From Leptoclinus maculatus (Eukaryota > Chordata > Actinopteri > Perciformes > Stichaeidae): DNA of 64,000 nucleotides. The position numbers and the translations under genes were made by a program. The DNA is taken from contig JAVDOI010000007.1 of assembly GCA_032191485.1 (NCBI GenBank), positions 1,342,001 through 1,406,000 on the forward strand, written 5' to 3'. Each line of letters begins with the position of its first letter. Positions within the stretch are counted from its first letter, which is position 1. Under the pieces are notes generated by a model that saw only the letters and a list, made by a program, of their open reading frames with translations, was not told the origin of the DNA and did not search any database. Positions 62,357-64,000 of the stretch are shown here, piece by piece.

Positions 62357-62489
62357 CTGAATGTCCACCAGGAAAAACCACAGCATGCAGTAGACACAGG
62401 TGAAGATCCAAACCACGGCAATGATCCGCTTGGCCCGGGACACTGTGCACACTGTCTGAGCCTTCATTGGATGGCAGATAGCTATGTAC
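62357..62489 (-). CDS. trhr: TRH receptor, exon 2 (second intracellular loop and TM4)
   Basis: A 133-bp exon whose first base completes the arginine codon of the DRY-type motif (ERY in this family); the protein reads (R)YIAICHPMKAQTVCTVS, then RAKRIIAVVWIFTCVYCMLW and FFLVDIQ. This is the loop that contacts the G protein followed by TM4, nearly residue-for-residue with mammalian TRHR (RYIAICHPIKAQ … CMLWFFL). The acceptor is ttgcatgcag|GTA, phase 2. The preceding exon, encoding the N-terminus and TM1-TM3, is not found between here and the window end. Confidence 0.95.
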
Positions 62490-63267
62490 CTGCATGCAAA
62501 GAGGAAATGGAGGGTTCAAACACACCGTGACTGTCAATGTTTTAACTGCCAACAATCTGTTGGTAGGAAGATACCCATGTGTTATTTATGCAATGTTTTT
62601 CCTGTTTTTAGACAAACATCTTCACTAGAGCACTGACCAATGTAATGACAGCCAGACATTAAGCTAAGGAGTTTTGCTGAATATTGTTTTATTCATCCAT
62701 AGAGTTGGCTTGATAATTGAAATTATAGGAAGAAACTATTGGTCAGATTATTTGTACGTGGGACACACCAAGAGATGAAAAAAGACTGATGTGATATATG
62801 AAGAATCACCTTAACGACTTAACATCGACTCTTTAACAATGTATCGTAGTTTAATAAACTGATTTTTTCCCTCTATTCATAAGAGATCATAAGAGAATTG
62901 AGGTGATGTTGGGAGACTGAACAAGAGGCACATTTCTCTCTCTCATTGCATATTTTAACTTGTGCTGCTCGAGCCGTTACGTTAATTTAACATAACATTT
63001 GTGGCATCTTGAAAGTGATCAGAAATTCAGTTCAGACTTTTAGTTCATAGAGGTTTCCGAAACAAAGTGGATTATGTGCAAGATTGTAAAGGACAAAACA
63101 AGTGTGTTTGTGTTGATGAAGTTACACTTTCCATTACCATCAACCTTTTTCCAAGTTGCATCATACTGTTTAACTGATATTTATGTCTGGTTTAATTACT
63201 TGTCATGCAGCTATTGGTTTACATTTATTTCCATACAGCATGAAAGGTTGTACAGTCTGATATCAAA
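62490..63267 (-). other. trhr intron 1 (start), no feature
   Basis: Intronic sequence upstream of exon 2 on the minus strand. No transmembrane-encoding exon was recognised on the minus strand in this stretch or to the window end. Confidence 0.7.
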
Positions 63268-63560
63268 GGTTACGATATTGTAACCTTGGTTCTATAAGCA
63301 CAGACGGAGCCCTTTACTGGAGGTAGGTAATAATCTACTCTCTATTTAGAGCATGGGTTTGCCCACTGAAAATTTGCATAAACGTAGCCGGCCAACGAGA
63401 CGGGCCTACCTTGAATATGTGCTCCCACAATATACATGGCAGCGCGCCCCTCTGCTAAACTATCCCACACCCTCTTTAGCGAACAACTTAGGTGCAGCAG
63501 GGCCCCCTTGGAACAGGGCTCAGCCTGTGCTTATAGAATTAGCGTTACAACATTCTAACC
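63268..63560. mobile_element. Short inverted-repeat element (MITE-like), ~293 bp
   Basis: The first 45 bases (ggttacgatattgtaacc … tctataagcacag) are mirrored by the last 45 on the opposite strand (ggttagaatgttgtaacg … tctataagcacag) with scattered mismatches. The outer 18 bases of the left end are themselves nearly palindromic. No coding capacity, and no clear target duplication. Confidence 0.75.
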
Positions 63561-63829
63561 TTTTTTGGAACTCACATGTTTGCCGTGTTCACACCAAATG
63601 CAGTGCAAATTTTTCACGCGAGTAGATTACATACAAAGTCAATGCACAGATGCAAATAGATGGGCGAACTCTGAACGCTGTGTCGCGAAAGCCTATCAGC
63701 GTTGAGATGCTCCTCCTGTCATCACTGACGTCCTACCGTTGTTGAATCAGGAAAAAAATATTGTAGCTGTAGGTCACCCAGATTATTAGTAGAGACCGGA
63801 CCAAACTATGTGTATAAATCATATTTATT
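63561..63829. other. Spacer, possible decayed transposon end
   Basis: The word tgttcacaccaaatgcagtg at 63577-63597 resembles ends of some fish DNA transposons, but there is no partner end in the window. Confidence 0.35.
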
Positions 63830-64000
63830 TATTACACTATATTTATCCCTTTATGGGGGAAATTTTTCTCTGCATTTGACCCATCCCTGTATATAGGGAG
63901 CAGTGGGCTGCCAATGACAGGCGCCCGGGGAGCTAGGGGTACAGTGTCTTGCTCAGGGACACTTCGACACATGACACGTCCCAGTCAAGGATTGAACCTT
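63830..64000 (+). repeat. Dispersed teleost repeat, truncated by window end
   Basis: Contains ctgcatttgacccatccctg, gagcagtgggctgcca, ggcgcccggggagc and cttgctcagggacacttcga, words of a repeat found very widely in teleost genomes. Its cttgctcagggacacttcga part is related to a word in repeat A. It is cut by the right edge. Confidence 0.75.

Noticed and set aside
63353..63625. 90-codon plus-strand frame near the right end, considered as trhr exon 1
   Set aside because: Wrong strand, no transmembrane segments, and it lies over the MITE-like inverted-repeat element.

Overview
This window looks like intergenic and intronic DNA from a teleost fish nuclear genome. Three things point there: long (CA)n and (TA)n microsatellites, a dense mix of transposon classes typical of ray-finned fish (L2, Rex1-like, L1/Tx1-like, hAT, Tc1, Harbinger, Gypsy-type LTRs, an endogenous retrovirus), and an intron-split vertebrate gene. 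I see no bacterial-style gene organisation, no CRISPR array, and no tRNA or rRNA gene.

The only host gene I can defend is a thyrotropin-releasing-hormone receptor (trhr family GPCR) on the minus strand. Exons 2 to 5 lie at 62489-62357, 59758-59607, 59028-58905 and 54180-53596. All junctions have GT/AG sites and compatible phases. Together they encode the protein from the DRY-motif arginine codon through TM4-TM7 and a long C-terminal tail. The first exon (N-terminus to TM3) lies beyond the right edge.

The other ~53 kb is a graveyard of mobile elements. 1-5216: a heavily deleted endogenous retrovirus, 5' LTR off the window, with a 46-bp tandem array inside gag. 6.2-8.6 kb: an L2-type LINE (minus) abutting another LINE fragment (plus). 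9.6 and 14.3 kb: solo LTRs with perfect 5-bp target duplications. 12.7-20.1 kb: alternating hAT-type non-autonomous elements. 20.2-23.9 kb: two inverted copies of an LTR-like repeat. 24.4-24.9 kb: an L2/hAT chimera. 25.7-27.2 kb: a hAT element with perfect 8-bp duplications. 29.3-31.8 kb: Rex1-like and hAT remnants, then a complete hAT-type element. 34.5-37.3 kb: a young LTR element carrying one 658-codon frame instead of gag-pol. 37.5-38.4 kb: a Harbinger transposase pseudogene. 41.9-45.5 kb: a hAT-type element and an L1/Tx1-like LINE split by a solo LTR. 48.3-49.5 kb: a 1.16-kb 10-bp minisatellite. 54.4-56.0 and 60.4-61.9 kb: Rex1-like and Tc1 insertions inside trhr introns, the latter with a 31-bp minisatellite grown from transposase codons.

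I found no convincing new multi-gene system. The most unusual items are the LTR element with the proline-rich frame running from LTR to LTR, the minisatellite born inside the Tc1 transposase gene, the binary-variant 10-bp array with higher-order repeats, and a family of hAT-type elements recognised here through matched target duplications. All classifications were made by eye; element boundaries marked approximate are accurate to tens of bases at best.
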